Source: Halalkalibacter hemicellulosilyticusJCM 9152 (GTDB taxonomy: Bacteria > Bacillota > Bacilli > Bacillales > Bacillaceae_D). From it: a DNA stretch of 64,000 bases. Positions 30,175 through 40,593 of the stretch are shown here, in pieces. Where the stretch lies: assembly GCF_000513115.1 (NCBI RefSeq), contig NZ_BAUU01000021.1, positions 1 through 64,000 on the forward strand, in the 5' to 3' direction. The position numbers were made by a program, and so were the translations under genes. The notes under the pieces were generated by a model. It was not told the origin of the DNA, ran no database searches, and worked only from the letters and a program-made list of their open reading frames with translations. Each line of letters starts with the position of its first letter. Within the stretch, counting starts at the first letter, position 1.

Positions 30175-32151
30175 ATGAATGAATCATTTGAACTAGTATC
30201 GCCTTATAAGCCTGAGGGGGATCAGCCTCAGGCGATTGAGAAGATTGTTGAAGGAATCCGACGAAATGAAAAGCATCAAACGCTATTAGGAGCGACAGGG
30301 ACTGGGAAAACATTCACGATGTCCAATGTCATTCAAGCTGTTAATAAGCCAACGTTAATTATGGCTCACAATAAAACGTTGGCAGGTCAGCTATATAGTG
30401 AGTTTAAAGAATTTTTTCCGAATAATGCGGTGGAGTATTTTGTTAGTTATTATGATTATTATCAGCCTGAGGCGTATGTTCCTAGCTCAGATACGTATAT
30501 TGAAAAGGATGCGAGCATTAACGATGAAATTGATAAGCTGAGACACTCTGCGACTAGCGCTTTATTTGAACGGAATGATGTCATTATAATTGCGAGTGTA
30601 TCATGTATATACGGTTTAGGTTCTCCAGAAGAATATCGTGAACTTGTCGTTTCATTAAGAATAGGGATGGAAATTGAACGGAATGATTTACTTCGGAAGC
30701 TCGTTGACATTCAATATAATCGTAATGATGTTAATTTTGTGCGCGGAACGTTTCGTGTTCGTGGTGATGTTGTTGAGATTTTCCCGGCTTCTCGTGATGA
30801 ACAATGTATCCGTATTGAGTTTTTTGGTGATGAAATCGATCGAATTACCGAGGTGGATAGTTTAACAGGTGAAATAAAAGGGGAACGGAACCATGTCGCT
30901 ATTTTCCCAGCATCTCACTTCGTTACACGTGAGGAAAAGATGAAAAAGGCGATCAAAAATATTGAGATAGAGCTAGAAGAACAGCTTGCCCACTTGCGAG
31001 AAGAGGGCAATCTACTAGAAGCACAGCGGTTGGAGCAGCGTACTCGATATGATATTGAAATGATGAGCGAAATGGGATTTTGCTCGGGGATTGAAAACTA
31101 TTCTCGTCATTTGACATTACGTGAATCTGGAGCAACACCTTATACATTAATTGACTTTTTTCCAGATGATTTTCTGCTTATCATGGATGAGTCGCATGTC
31201 ACTCTCCCACAAGTACGTGGGATGTATAACGGTGATAGAGCGCGCAAAGAAGTGCTGGTGAATCATGGCTTTCGTCTTCCATCGGCTCTTGATAACCGGC
31301 CATTACAGTTTGAAGAATTTGAAAAAAAAGTGCATCAAGTTGTGTATGTATCAGCAACACCAGGTCCTTATGAGCTCGAGCATTCACCTGATATGGTTGA
31401 GCAAATTATTCGTCCAACTGGATTATTAGATCCGACGATTAATGTTCGTCCAATTGAAGGACAAATTGATGATTTAATTGGTGAGATTCATGAGCGCGTT
31501 GAGAAAAATGAGCGTGTACTTGTGACGACGTTGACGAAGAAGATGTCGGAGGATTTAACCGATTATTTGAAAGAGATCGGGATTCGGGTTCGTTACTTAC
31601 ATTCTGAAGTAAAGACGCTTGAGAGGATCGAAATTATTCGTCAGCTGCGTATGGGTACATTTGATGTATTAGTTGGTATTAATCTTTTACGTGAAGGCCT
31701 CGATATTCCTGAAGTTTCGCTTGTGGCTATTTTAGATGCGGATAAAGAAGGCTTTTTACGTTCTGAGCGCTCGTTAATTCAGACGATTGGTCGTGCAGCG
31801 AGAAATTCAAACGGTCATGTTATTATGTACGCTGATAAAATCACTAAATCAATGAAAATTGCCCTTGATGAAACAAAGCGTCGTCGAACATTACAAGAAG
31901 AGCATAATGAGAGAAACGATATCACGCCGCAAACGATTCAAAAGAAAATACCAGAGGTCATCCAAGCGACACTTGTTGCAGAATCGACAGAAGATGGTTA
32001 TAGTGTACCGAAGGCGAAGCTAAGTAAGAAAGAAAAAGATGCTATGCTTGAGCGGATGGAGCAAGAAATGAAGGATGCTGCACGTGAGTTGAATTTCGAG
32101 CGAGCGGCAGAGTTGCGTGATCTTATTTTAGAATTAAAAGCAGAGGGGTGA
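30175..32151 (+). CDS. uvrB: Excinuclease ABC subunit B
   Basis: UvrB is the damage-verifying helicase-like subunit of nucleotide excision repair. Walker A is GATGTGKTF, the beta-hairpin region is [12 protein letters not shown], and the C-terminal UVR motif (about 620-655, [22 protein letters not shown]) binds UvrA and UvrC. Two TTG codons precede ATG 30175 in frame. The ATG aligns best with other UvrB proteins and gives 658 residues. It is transcribed with uvrA, which starts four bases after its stop, from an SOS promoter. Confidence 0.97.
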   Translation: MNESFELVSPYKPEGDQPQAIEKIVEGIRRNEKHQTLLGATGTGKTFTMSNVIQAVNKPTLIMAHNKTLAGQLYSEFKEFFPNNAVEYFVSYYDYYQPEAYVPSSDTYIEKDASINDEIDKLRHSATSALFERNDVIIIASVSCIYGLGSPEEYRELVVSLRIGMEIERNDLLRKLVDIQYNRNDVNFVRGTFRVRGDVVEIFPASRDEQCIRIEFFGDEIDRITEVDSLTGEIKGERNHVAIFPASHFVTREEKMKKAIKNIEIELEEQLAHLREEGNLLEAQRLEQRTRYDIEMMSEMGFCSGIENYSRHLTLRESGATPYTLIDFFPDDFLLIMDESHVTLPQVRGMYNGDRARKEVLVNHGFRLPSALDNRPLQFEEFEKKVHQVVYVSATPGPYELEHSPDMVEQIIRPTGLLDPTINVRPIEGQIDDLIGEIHERVEKNERVLVTTLTKKMSEDLTDYLKEIGIRVRYLHSEVKTLERIEIIRQLRMGTFDVLVGINLLREGLDIPEVSLVAILDADKEGFLRSERSLIQTIGRAARNSNGHVIMYADKITKSMKIALDETKRRRTLQEEHNERNDITPQTIQKKIPEVIQATLVAESTEDGYSVPKAKLSKKEKDAMLERMEQEMKDAARELNFERAAELRDLILELKAEG

Positions 32152-32154
32152 TGT

Positions 32155-35018
32155 GTGGTGGCTTTAGAAGAAATCGTTGTAAAAGGAGCACGATCACACA
32201 ATTTAAAAAATATTGATGTAACCATTCCACGTGATAAGCTCGTTGTATTAACGGGCTTATCTGGATCTGGTAAATCGTCATTAGCATTTGATACGATTTA
32301 TGCTGAAGGTCAAAGACGTTATGTTGAATCGTTATCAGCGTATGCACGTCAATTTCTAGGGCAAATGGATAAACCAGATGTTGATGCAATTGAAGGGCTT
32401 TCACCGGCCATTTCGATCGATCAGAAAACAACTAGCCGTAACCCACGTTCAACAGTCGGAACGGTAACGGAGATCTTTGATTATTTGCGTCTTCTCTATG
32501 CTCGAATTGGGAAACCTGTCTGTCCGAAGCATGGAATCGAAATTACATCTCAAACGATTCAGCAAATGGTCGATCGTTTGAAGGATTTTCCTGAACGAAC
32601 CAAAATGCAAATACTTGCACCGATCGTATCAGGACGTAAAGGAACGCATGCGAAAGTATTTGAAGATATTAAGAAGCAAGGCTTCGTCCGGATGCGAATT
32701 AATGGGGAAATGTATGAAGTGGCAGAAGAAGTGACGCTTGAGAAAAATAAAAAGCATCATATTGAAGTTGTCATTGATCGTGTTGTTATGAAGGAAGGAA
32801 TTGAGACCCGGCTCGCTGATTCACTTGAGACGGCACTTGCATTAGCAGATGGTCGCGTCTTAGTCGACGTCATCGGTGACGAAGAGCTGTTGTTTAGTCA
32901 GCACCATGCGTGTCCTGAATGTGGCTTTTCGATACAAGAATTAGAGCCGCGAATGTTCTCGTTTAACAGTCCATTTGGAGCGTGCCCGACATGCGATGGT
33001 TTAGGGTCGAAGCTCGAGGTCGATGTTGATCTCGTTATCCCAGATCGTTCAAAGACACTACGTGAAGGCGCGATCGTTGCTTGGGAGCCAACGAGTTCAC
33101 AATATTATCCGAAGTTACTTGAAGCGGTTTGTTCCCATTATCAAATTGACATGGATACATCTATTGATCAATTGCCTGCCAATTTGTTAGATAAAGTGTT
33201 GTTTGGTAGTGGGGCTGAGCGAATTTTCTTCCGCTATGAAAATGAATTTGGCCAAGTACGTGAGAATGATATTTTATTTGAAGGTGTCATTCATAATATT
33301 AGTCGTCGTTATCATGAAACAAGCTCGGATTACATTCGCGAGCAAATGGAAACATACATGACACAGAAGAAATGTCCAACTTGTAAAGGATATCGCCTTA
33401 AAAAGGAAGCACGTGCTGTCTTTATAGGTGGTTCTCATCTTGGGCAAGTAGCCGCTTTATCGGTGAAGGATGCGTTGGTTTTCTTTGAGAGCTTACAGTT
33501 AAGTGAAAAGGATTATGCGATTGCTCGCCTTATTTTAAAGGAAATTAACGATCGTTTAGGCTTCCTTGTAAATGTAGGGCTTGATTATTTGTCATTAGAC
33601 CGTGCTGCCGGAACACTATCTGGTGGGGAAGCTCAACGAATTCGACTAGCCACGCAAATTGGCTCGTCATTAATGGGGGTTCTTTACATATTAGATGAAC
33701 CGTCGATTGGTTTACATCAACGAGATAATGACCGTCTCATTCAAACGCTTGAACATATGAGGAATTTAGGGAATACGTTAATCGTTGTCGAGCATGATGA
33801 AGATACGATGCTGGCAGCTGATTATATTATTGACATTGGCCCTGGTGCTGGCATCCATGGTGGAGAAATAACGGCACAAGGAACACCGCAAGAAATTATG
33901 GTGAATGAACAATCTTTAACAGGTCAATATTTGGCTGGGAAAAGGTTTATTCCTGTTCCGCATGAGCGTAGACGAAGCGCGGGGCGCTCCTTCACTGTTA
34001 AAAAGGCAAGTGAAAACAATTTGAAAAATGTAACTGTTACATTCCCTTTGGGTGTATTTACAGCGGTCACGGGGGTTTCGGGATCAGGAAAAAGTACTCT
34101 CATTAATGGAATTGTTCATAAGGCTTTGGCTCAAAAGCTCCATCGTGCAAAAGACAAGCCAGGTGCTCACAAGGAAATCACGGGACTGGACGAAATTGAT
34201 AAAGTGATCGATATTGACCAATCGCCAATTGGCCGAACGCCACGCTCGAATCCAGCAACCTATACAGGAGTTTTTGATGATATTCGTGATGTTTTTGCCA
34301 TGACGAATGAGGCGAAGGTAAGAGGGTATAAGAAAGGGCGCTTTAGTTTTAACGTAAAAGGCGGGCGCTGTGAAGCATGTCGTGGTGACGGTATTATTAA
34401 AATCGAAATGCATTTCTTACCTGACGTATACGTGCCTTGTGAGGTGTGCGAAGGAAAACGTTATAATCGTGAAACGTTAGAAATAACATATAAAGGTAAG
34501 ACGATTGCTGATGTGTTAAGTATGACGGTCGAAGAGAGTTTAAGCTTCTTTGAAAATATTCCGAAAATTAAACGGAAAATTCAAACGTTGCTTGATGTCG
34601 GATTAGGATATATAAAGCTTGGACAGGCAGCAACGACTTTATCTGGTGGGGAAGCGCAACGAGTGAAGCTTGCTCCCAGCTTCATAAACGAGCAACAGGT
34701 AAAACGTTGTACATTTTGGATGAGCCAACAACTGGGTTACACGTTGATGATATTGACCGCTTATTAAACGTATTGCAAAGACTTGTAAATAACGGCGATA
34801 CCGTTCTTGTCATTGAACATAATTTAGATGTCATTAAAACGGTTGATCATATTATTGATCTTGGTCCGGAAGGTGGCGATAAAGGTGGGCAAATAGTTGC
34901 GGAAGGCACTCCAGAGGAAGTAGCAGAAATAAAAGGCTCCTATACCGGACAATATTTGAAACCTATCCTTGAACGAGATCGTAGAAGAATGGAAGAGCGA
35001 GTCATTGAAAGTGTGTGA
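32155..35018 (+). pseudogene. uvrA: Excinuclease ABC subunit A (frameshifted near the 3' end)
   Basis: UvrA is the ABC-type damage sensor of excision repair. Walker A motifs GLSGSGKSS and GVSGSGKST, zinc modules CPECG...CPTC and CEACRGDG...CEVC, and both LSGGEAQR signatures are intact. After [10 protein letters not shown] the frame fails at about 34677 and stops at 34767. The rest ([19 protein letters not shown] through RRRMEERV, ending 35018) continues in the -1 frame. Inserting one G after CCC at 34677 restores [19 protein letters not shown]. As given, the second Walker B would be lost. This is either a recent deletion or a sequence error. Confidence 0.9.
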
Positions 35019-35080
35019 GCGGATTTTAAGATAGAATAACATTCACGCAGAAGATTTAGGGTAAAATGTAAATAGACCCT

Positions 35081-35108
35081 AAGAAAAGCCGCTATCGCGG
35101 TTTTCTTA
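35081..35108 (+). terminator. uvrA terminator; palindrome repeated at 35274
   Basis: The 28-base palindrome begins AAGAAAAGCCGCTATCGCGG and ends in TTTTCTTA. It is repeated exactly at 35274-35301, where it forms the end of a family A element. It can act as the uvrA terminator. Confidence 0.65.
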
Positions 35109-35184
35109 ATCATTAGAATTTAATAACACTAGCAGAAGTAGGAAAGGGAAGAATCGAGGGAGTTGTAGGTGGGCTCACGGATGA

Positions 35185-35302
35185 CGTTGGCTTCGCACGT
35201 TACACGTTTTTCTGAAAGAACCCCACTTTCAAAAAAACGTAAAACCATTGTTACGGCTCCGCAAAACGCAATTAAGAAAAGCCGCTATCGCGGTTTTCTT
35301 AT
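35185..35302 (+). repeat. Repeat family A, copy 3
   Basis: A full copy with CGCACGTTACACGTTTTTCT, the hairpin GAAAGAACCCCACTTTCA (35214-35231, identical at 48941-48958), TTGTTACGGCTCCGC, and the 3' palindrome 35274-35301. It fills the uvrA-yvlB gap. Confidence 0.8.
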
Positions 35303-35329
35303 TAAATTTCTTTTAGGAGGGACTATGTA

Positions 35330-36433
35330 ATGGAAGAGCGTAAGATGATATTGAAGATGATTGAGGATGGAAAGATTACTGCTGAAGAAGGAGTAAAGCT
35401 ATTAGAAGCAATTGAAGACAAAGAGCCTTTCGAGACAAATCAAGAAGCTAAGTCGGAAGTGACGACTAAAGTGAACTGGGATGAAGGGGACTCCTACAGA
35501 GAGCGTGCTCGTCATTCTCGAACATCAACGACGAACTTATTTACTTCTTTCATTGATAGTGCCATTCAAAAAATTAAAGATGTCGATCTCGATTTTAATT
35601 TTGGCACGTCGTTTGATGTCGATCATATTTTCCAGCATCGCGAGCATTCCCCGACTTCCATTGATGTTTCTTTAGAAAATGGTTCGATTACGTTTCAACC
35701 GTGGGATGAAAAGGACGTCCGAGTGGAATGTACAGCGAAGGTTTATCGAGCGAAGGATTTAGAAGAAGCACGTCGGATTTTCCTAGATGAATGCTCCTTC
35801 CGTATATCTGATCAGCGTATGCTTTTTCATACGAAAACAAAATCAATAAAAGTGCAAACCGTCATCTATGTACCTCGAAAGGAATTTGAACATGTGAAGT
35901 TGTATACGTTTAATGGTCAAATTATTGGGGAAAAGATAGAAGTCGATACGTTTGACATTAATGCGATGAACGGTTCGTTACAATTAACTGATGTGCAATC
36001 GAAAAAGCTAATTGCTGAGACAGTGAATGGCGCGATTGATTTGACACACTCAAAAGCTGAGCTCGTTGATGTGAAAACATTAAATGGTGCCATTACAATC
36101 GATGGTCAAGTGCAAGATTTAGATGCTGAGTCGGTGAATGGCTCGATTACGTATCATATTGGTCAACTAGATGAATCAGGCTATGCAGATTTAAAAGCAG
36201 CAACAGGTAGTATACACTTAGTTGTTCCAAAAAGCTTACGAATTGAAGGGAAATTGAAGACAAATGTCGGAGGTTTTTCAGTTGGAATGTATGATCACGA
36301 AAAGCTTGAGGAGAAGAAGGAGTTTGCTCAAAAGCAATTAACGTTCATCGGTAACCAACAGTCATCTCCGCGGGTAAAAGTGAATGCATTAACGAATACC
36401 GGCTCTATTGTCATAAAAGATCAAGTAAACTGA
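35330..36433 (+). CDS. yvlB: DUF4097 adhesin-like repeat protein, YvlB type
   Basis: A 367-residue protein. The N-terminal ~45 residues (MILKMIEDGKITAEEGVKLL) form the SHOCT-like helix pair common in this family. The rest is a DUF4097 right-handed beta-helix with repeated NG-SI/NGAI motifs (ENGSITFQ, MNGSLQLTD, VNGAIDLTH, LNGAITIDG, VNGSITYHI). It is first of the yvlB-yvlC-yvlD set, which in B. subtilis is induced by envelope stress through SigW. No signal peptide is seen. A precise function is not known. Confidence 0.85.
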   Translation: MEERKMILKMIEDGKITAEEGVKLLEAIEDKEPFETNQEAKSEVTTKVNWDEGDSYRERARHSRTSTTNLFTSFIDSAIQKIKDVDLDFNFGTSFDVDHIFQHREHSPTSIDVSLENGSITFQPWDEKDVRVECTAKVYRAKDLEEARRIFLDECSFRISDQRMLFHTKTKSIKVQTVIYVPRKEFEHVKLYTFNGQIIGEKIEVDTFDINAMNGSLQLTDVQSKKLIAETVNGAIDLTHSKAELVDVKTLNGAITIDGQVQDLDAESVNGSITYHIGQLDESGYADLKAATGSIHLVVPKSLRIEGKLKTNVGGFSVGMYDHEKLEEKKEFAQKQLTFIGNQQSSPRVKVNALTNTGSIVIKDQVN

Positions 36434-36444
36434 GGTGGGTAACA

Positions 36445-36642
36445 ATGAAACGATTATATCGTTCACAATATGATCGGAAGCTAGCAGGTATATGCGGTGG
36501 GCTTGCCGATTACTTTAAAATCGATGCAACGATTATTAGAATTGTCATGGTTGTTTTGTTTTTTATATCTATTGGTTTTCCTGTATTAGTTGCTTATATT
36601 ATCGGGGCCTTTATAATCCCAAATGAAGAGGATGTGTCTTAA
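36445..36642 (+). CDS. yvlC: PspC-domain membrane protein
   Basis: A 65-residue PspC-domain protein: KLAGICGGLADYFKIDATIIRI followed by one long hydrophobic region (about 33-58). The PspC domain is tied to phage-shock and envelope-stress systems. AGGTGG precedes the ATG, 11 bases after yvlB. It corresponds to YvlC of B. subtilis. Confidence 0.9.
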   Translation: MKRLYRSQYDRKLAGICGGLADYFKIDATIIRIVMVVLFFISIGFPVLVAYIIGAFIIPNEEDVS

Positions 36643-36643
36643 T

Positions 36644-36994
36644 ATGTTACGTTGGCTCATTGGATTGGTATTAAATGCACTTGTCCTAATGGGCATTGCG
36701 TACTTATTTTCCGGATTTGAGATAGCTGGCTTTGGAACGGCCATTTTAGCAAGTTTACTATTGTCGATTGTCAATATGATTGTTCGGCCAATTTTAGTTG
36801 TATTCACATTTCCGATTACGATTTTAACATTAGGTCTCTTTTTATTTGTTATTAGCGCATTAACATTAATGTTAACAGCGTGGATGATGGGTGATTCTTT
36901 TGTCATTGACGGCTTTTTCACAGCGGTTTTAGCAGCTATTTTAATTGCATTAGCGCAAACCTTTGTCATCAAACCTTTAAAGAAGAAGAAATAG
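36644..36994 (+). CDS. yvlD: Phage-holin family 4 membrane protein
   Basis: A 116-residue protein with four membrane helices of the phage holin 4 superfamily (YvlD type). The ATG at 36644 is chosen over an upstream in-frame GTG at 36623, because the former follows the yvlC stop by one base and gives the family's usual MLRW start. It probably works with yvlB and yvlC in the envelope. Despite the family name, nothing suggests a prophage here. Confidence 0.85.
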   Translation: MLRWLIGLVLNALVLMGIAYLFSGFEIAGFGTAILASLLLSIVNMIVRPILVVFTFPITILTLGLFLFVISALTLMLTAWMMGDSFVIDGFFTAVLAAILIALAQTFVIKPLKKKK

Positions 36995-37003
36995 TTGAAT
37001 GAA

Positions 37004-37038
37004 AGCACCACTTTCTTTTTTTACAGGTGGTGCTTTTT
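37004..37038 (+). terminator. yvlBCD terminator
   Basis: AGCACCAC (37004-37011) and GTGGTGCT (37027-37034) form a stem followed by TTTTT. Confidence 0.85.
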
Positions 37039-37162
37039 ACTATTGTCTCTCTTTACAAACTCATGGTCATAGCGATGTGCGGGTGAACATGCTAGAATGT
37101 GTATAAGCACATGTGTTGCATTTTACTGACAGCTTGTTAGAACGAAAAGGGTGGGATAGATC

Positions 37163-38101
37163 ATGGAAAAGGTGACAATCAAGGATATTGTAGAGAAATT
37201 TGATTTAGAAATTCTAGCAGGTGAAGAAGGGATTCATCGAAAGATTCCAACAAGTGATATTTCACGTCCAGGGATTGAAATTGCGGGATACTTTAATTTT
37301 TATCCTGTTAAACGTGTACAATTACTTGGGCGAACAGAATTGACATTTCTTGAGCATATGGATCCAATTGTGAAAAAAGAAAGAATGGACAAGCTCTGTA
37401 CATATGATACCCCTGGAATTATTATTACTCGTGGGATGGAGCCGCCACAAGAATTAATTGATGAAGCGGAAAAGGTCGGTCTTCCTTTGCTGAGATCCTC
37501 TTTATCAACAACAAGATTAAGTAGTAGCTTAACAACGTACCTTGAAAGTCAGATGGCACCAACAACAGCCATTCATGGTGTGTTAGTTGATATTTATGGT
37601 GTTGGTGTTTTAATTACGGGTAATAGTGGTGTTGGTAAGAGTGAAACAGCTCTTGACCTCGTACGACGTGGTCACCGTCTTGTCGCCGATGATTCTGTCG
37701 AGATTCGTCAAGATACAGAAGGAACGCTCATTGGTAGTTCTCCAGAGCTGATTCAGCATTTACTCGAAATTCGTGGATTGGGTATTATTAATGTGATGAC
37801 ATTGTTTGGAGCAGGTGCGGTTCGTCCTTATAAACGAATTGTTCTTTGTGTTAATTTAGAGCTATGGGATCAGAAGAAGGCGTATGATCGATTAGGTTTG
37901 GAAGAAGAAAAAATGAAAATTATTGATACAGATATTACGAAATTAACGGTTCCTGTTAGACCTGGTCGTAACTTAGCGGTTATTATTGAAGTAGCAGCGA
38001 TGAACTTTCGTTTGAAGCGATTAGGTTATGATGCTGCACAGGAATTTACAAAACGATTATCGAATGTCATTGAAGAAGGAGATCATGACGATTTCCATTA
38101 A
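37163..38101 (+). CDS. hprK: HPr kinase/phosphorylase
   Basis: HprK phosphorylates Ser46 of HPr and Crh and also removes the phosphate, setting carbon catabolite repression. The 312-residue protein has an N-terminal DRTGG-like domain (1-130), Walker [10 protein letters not shown] and the C-terminal signature region ([20 protein letters not shown]). AAGGGTGG precedes the ATG. It is first of hprK-lgt-ppaX, as in B. subtilis. Its targets include the crh product encoded at 53815. Confidence 0.97.
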   Translation: MEKVTIKDIVEKFDLEILAGEEGIHRKIPTSDISRPGIEIAGYFNFYPVKRVQLLGRTELTFLEHMDPIVKKERMDKLCTYDTPGIIITRGMEPPQELIDEAEKVGLPLLRSSLSTTRLSSSLTTYLESQMAPTTAIHGVLVDIYGVGVLITGNSGVGKSETALDLVRRGHRLVADDSVEIRQDTEGTLIGSSPELIQHLLEIRGLGIINVMTLFGAGAVRPYKRIVLCVNLELWDQKKAYDRLGLEEEKMKIIDTDITKLTVPVRPGRNLAVIIEVAAMNFRLKRLGYDAAQEFTKRLSNVIEEGDHDDFH

Positions 38102-38115
38102 GAGGAGTGAGTTGA

Positions 38116-38970
38116 GTGGAGGGACAAATTGAACCGCTAAATCCGGTATTTTTAGAGCTAGGACCTTTTACGATTTATTGGTATGGAGTTTTAATTGGGT
38201 TTGGAGTCTTTCTAGGTTATTTCTTAGCCTCTAGAGAAGCTGTGAAAAGGGGAATGCCTAAGGATACGATTGCTGATTTATTACTTTATGGTATTCCCAT
38301 TGCAATTATTTCTGCTAGGCTATATTATGTGGTATTTCGATGGGAGCACTTTGCTGACAACCCAATTGATGTGATCAAAATTTGGGAAGGTGGACTAGCG
38401 ATTCATGGTGCTTTAATTGGTGCTGTGGCAACGTGCTATGTTTTCACAAAAAAGAAGAACTTATCATTTTGGCAGTTAGCCGATGTCATTGCACCGAGTA
38501 TCATTTTAGGTCAAGCAGTTGGACGGTGGGGGAATTTCATGAACCAAGAGGTTTATGGGGGACCTGTTACAAGAGAATTTCTTGAAGGGTTGTCTTTACC
38601 TGAATTTATTATTAATCAAATGTACATAGGTGGCACCTATTACCATCCGACTTTTCTCTATGAATCGATTTGGAATTTGCTTGGGTTAATCTTATTACTA
38701 TGGCTTCGTCGCTTCAGTGTGCGCCAAGGGGAAATATTCTTATCTTATCTCATTTGGTATTCCGTAGGACGTTTCTTTATTGAAGAAATTCGTCTAGATT
38801 TCTTACTAGTCGGTGGTTTGAAAACAGCACAGGTGGTTTCGGTGCTGCTTGTTATTGGTGCGGTAAGCTTAATGATCTATCGTCGTAGAAAACCAAATAC
38901 ACCACGCTATCATGATCCGGCACTGCCAGAGGCTAAGAAGAAAAAGAGCGCTAAGAAAAAGAAAAAATAA
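38116..38970 (+). CDS. lgt: Prolipoprotein diacylglyceryl transferase
   Basis: Lgt attaches diacylglycerol to the lipobox cysteine of lipoproteins such as the CccB cytochrome in this window. The 284-residue protein has about seven membrane helices. The family signature is [19 protein letters not shown], with HPTFLYES further on. The C-terminal tail is very lysine-rich. The start is GTG 38116 after AGAGGAG. It lies between hprK and ppaX. Confidence 0.96.
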   Translation: MEGQIEPLNPVFLELGPFTIYWYGVLIGFGVFLGYFLASREAVKRGMPKDTIADLLLYGIPIAIISARLYYVVFRWEHFADNPIDVIKIWEGGLAIHGALIGAVATCYVFTKKKNLSFWQLADVIAPSIILGQAVGRWGNFMNQEVYGGPVTREFLEGLSLPEFIINQMYIGGTYYHPTFLYESIWNLLGLILLLWLRRFSVRQGEIFLSYLIWYSVGRFFIEEIRLDFLLVGGLKTAQVVSVLLVIGAVSLMIYRRRKPNTPRYHDPALPEAKKKKSAKKKKK

Positions 38971-38998
38971 GTTGCACTGATTGAAAGGAAGTTTACGT

Positions 38999-39649
38999 AT
39001 GCCAACGATTGATACGATACTTTTTGATTTAGATGGAACGTTAATTAATACGAATGATTTAATTATTGAGTCGTTTCTACAAACACTTGAACATTTTCGC
39101 CCAGGTGAATATAACCGTGAGAAAGTAATCGAATTTATAGGTCCTCCATTAGCAGATAGCTTTCGTTCTGTTGATCCAGACCGAGTAGATGAGATGATTA
39201 CTCATTATCGCGAGTTTAATCACCGAATGCATGATGAACTTGTTACGGAGTATGTTGGGGTGTATGCGACGATTGAAAGGCTATATAAGCAAGGCTATAA
39301 GCTAGCGATCGTCACAACGAAAATTCGCAAAACAGCAATGATGGGGTTACAGCTAATGAAGCTTGACCAGTTCTTTGATATTGTGATTGGGTTAGATGAT
39401 GTCGAGCATGCAAAGCCACACCCTGAACCACTTGAAAAAGCACTAGAGCAATTAGGTTCTGAAAAGAAATCGGCGATCATGGTTGGCGATAGTCATTCCG
39501 ATATTTTATCAGGAAAAAATTTAGGAATACCGACAGTTGCTGTCGCTTGGTCAATAAAAGGAATTGATAAGGTAAGGAGCTTTGGAGCTGATTACATCAT
39601 TGATGAGATGGCCGATCTACTGCCAATTGTTGGAGCTGATCATACGTGA
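38999..39649 (+). CDS. ppaX: Pyrophosphatase PpaX (HAD family)
   Basis: PpaX hydrolyses pyrophosphate, including that produced when HprK dephosphorylates HPr-Ser-P with phosphate, which explains its place beside hprK. HAD motifs are DLDGTLINT near residue 10, the threonine region VTTKIRKTA, and GDSHSDI. ATG 38999 is preferred over TTG 38981, since AAAGGAAG lies seven bases upstream and the product is 216 residues, the same as in B. subtilis. It overlaps the next gene by four bases. Confidence 0.93.
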   Translation: MPTIDTILFDLDGTLINTNDLIIESFLQTLEHFRPGEYNREKVIEFIGPPLADSFRSVDPDRVDEMITHYREFNHRMHDELVTEYVGVYATIERLYKQGYKLAIVTTKIRKTAMMGLQLMKLDQFFDIVIGLDDVEHAKPHPEPLEKALEQLGSEKKSAIMVGDSHSDILSGKNLGIPTVAVAWSIKGIDKVRSFGADYIIDEMADLLPIVGADHT

Positions 39650-40164
39650 GCCGGAAAACTGAACGCTACCCTGTCAAAACAGCTAACTCCCTTTGGCATG
39701 TGTACAAAACGGTTCCTTTTTTTAAAGTAGTGAAGAACTTCATTGTGATCCAAATAGCTCGTTATACACCTATTTTAGGACTGAAAAATAGGATGTATCG
39801 CCGATTTTTACGAATGAAGGTTGGTGATGAAACAGCTGTTGCGTTAATGGTCATGATGGATGTGATGTTTCCAGAGCGTATTCGTATTGGGGCTAATTCA
39901 ATCATTGGCTACAATACAACCATTCTTGCTCATGAGTATTTAATTGATGAATATCGTTTAGGGGATGTCATTATCGGTGACCGTGTGATGGTTGGTGCAA
40001 ATACAACGATTTTACCTGGGGTGACGATTGGCGATGGAGCGATCATTTCAGCAGGAACGCTCGTTCATAAAGATGTACCAGCTCACACGTTTGTTGGGGG
40101 CAATCCTATGAGAGTGATACGAGAATTGAACGAGTCTGCTCATCAAAGAGAAAACACTTATTAA
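39646..40164 (+). CDS. Left-handed beta-helix acyltransferase (YvoF-like)
   Basis: A 172-residue hexapeptide-repeat O-acetyltransferase of the maltose/galactoside acetyltransferase type. The repeat region (about 85-155) reads IGANSIIGYNTTILAHEY and then VGANTTILPGVTIGDGAIISAG. A GTG start overlaps the ppaX stop (GTGA). In B. subtilis the same position is held by yvoF. The acceptor is unknown. Confidence 0.88.
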   Translation: MSRKTERYPVKTANSLWHVYKTVPFFKVVKNFIVIQIARYTPILGLKNRMYRRFLRMKVGDETAVALMVMMDVMFPERIRIGANSIIGYNTTILAHEYLIDEYRLGDVIIGDRVMVGANTTILPGVTIGDGAIISAGTLVHKDVPAHTFVGGNPMRVIRELNESAHQRENTY

Positions 40165-40170
40165 ATGTAT

Positions 40171-40210
40171 ACGCTGAGGAAAGTGTAAAAACACTAACCT
40201 CAGTGTTTTT
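40171..40210 (+). terminator. Terminator of the hprK-lgt-ppaX operon
   Basis: CTGAGG/CCTCAG and inner AGTGT/ACACT form a long hairpin separated by an AA/AA internal loop. It is followed by TTTTT. Confidence 0.85.
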
Positions 40211-40479
40211 GTCGTTATGAGGATTTTCATACAAAGAAGCGCGGAACCTCATTGCTTAAAGCGTGCTCTAGATGAAAGAAGTGGAACGTTATTTCCGTTC
40301 ATACACAAAAGAAAAGAAAAACGAATTGCAAATGGTCAAATAGAGGAATGAGGTTCTACAAAGGAGGCTGAAAATGGATTGGTGGAGGCGTCAGCTCCGC
40401 TCGTTCCACGTTTTACTTTTAAAAAAGTTTAAGTGCCTCTGCACGCACGATATTTTTTAGATTATTTCGTCTTTGGTTA
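40211..40479 (+). repeat. Fragments of the intergenic repeat families
   Basis: This stretch contains no gene. It holds a CCTCATTGCTTAAAGCG fragment (40249-40265), a family B core AAATAGAGGAATGAGG (40338-40353), and a decayed family A-like part (CTCCGCTCGTTCCACGTTTTA, 40394 onward). Confidence 0.5.
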
Positions 40480-40508
40480 TTGACGCTAATGGTAGGACGG
40501 TGTACACT
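40480..40508 (+). promoter_or_regulatory. Promoter of the histidine operon
   Basis: TTGACG (40480-40485), 17 bases, TACACT (40503-40508). No T-box or histidine leader peptide was found before hisZ. Confidence 0.75.
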
Positions 40509-40593
40509 TACTAATATCTTTAACTTGTTAGCACATTAGCGAACTAAAGTATTAAGCGAATATAAAATGAATCTGCAAGGGGTGGCTAGAATC

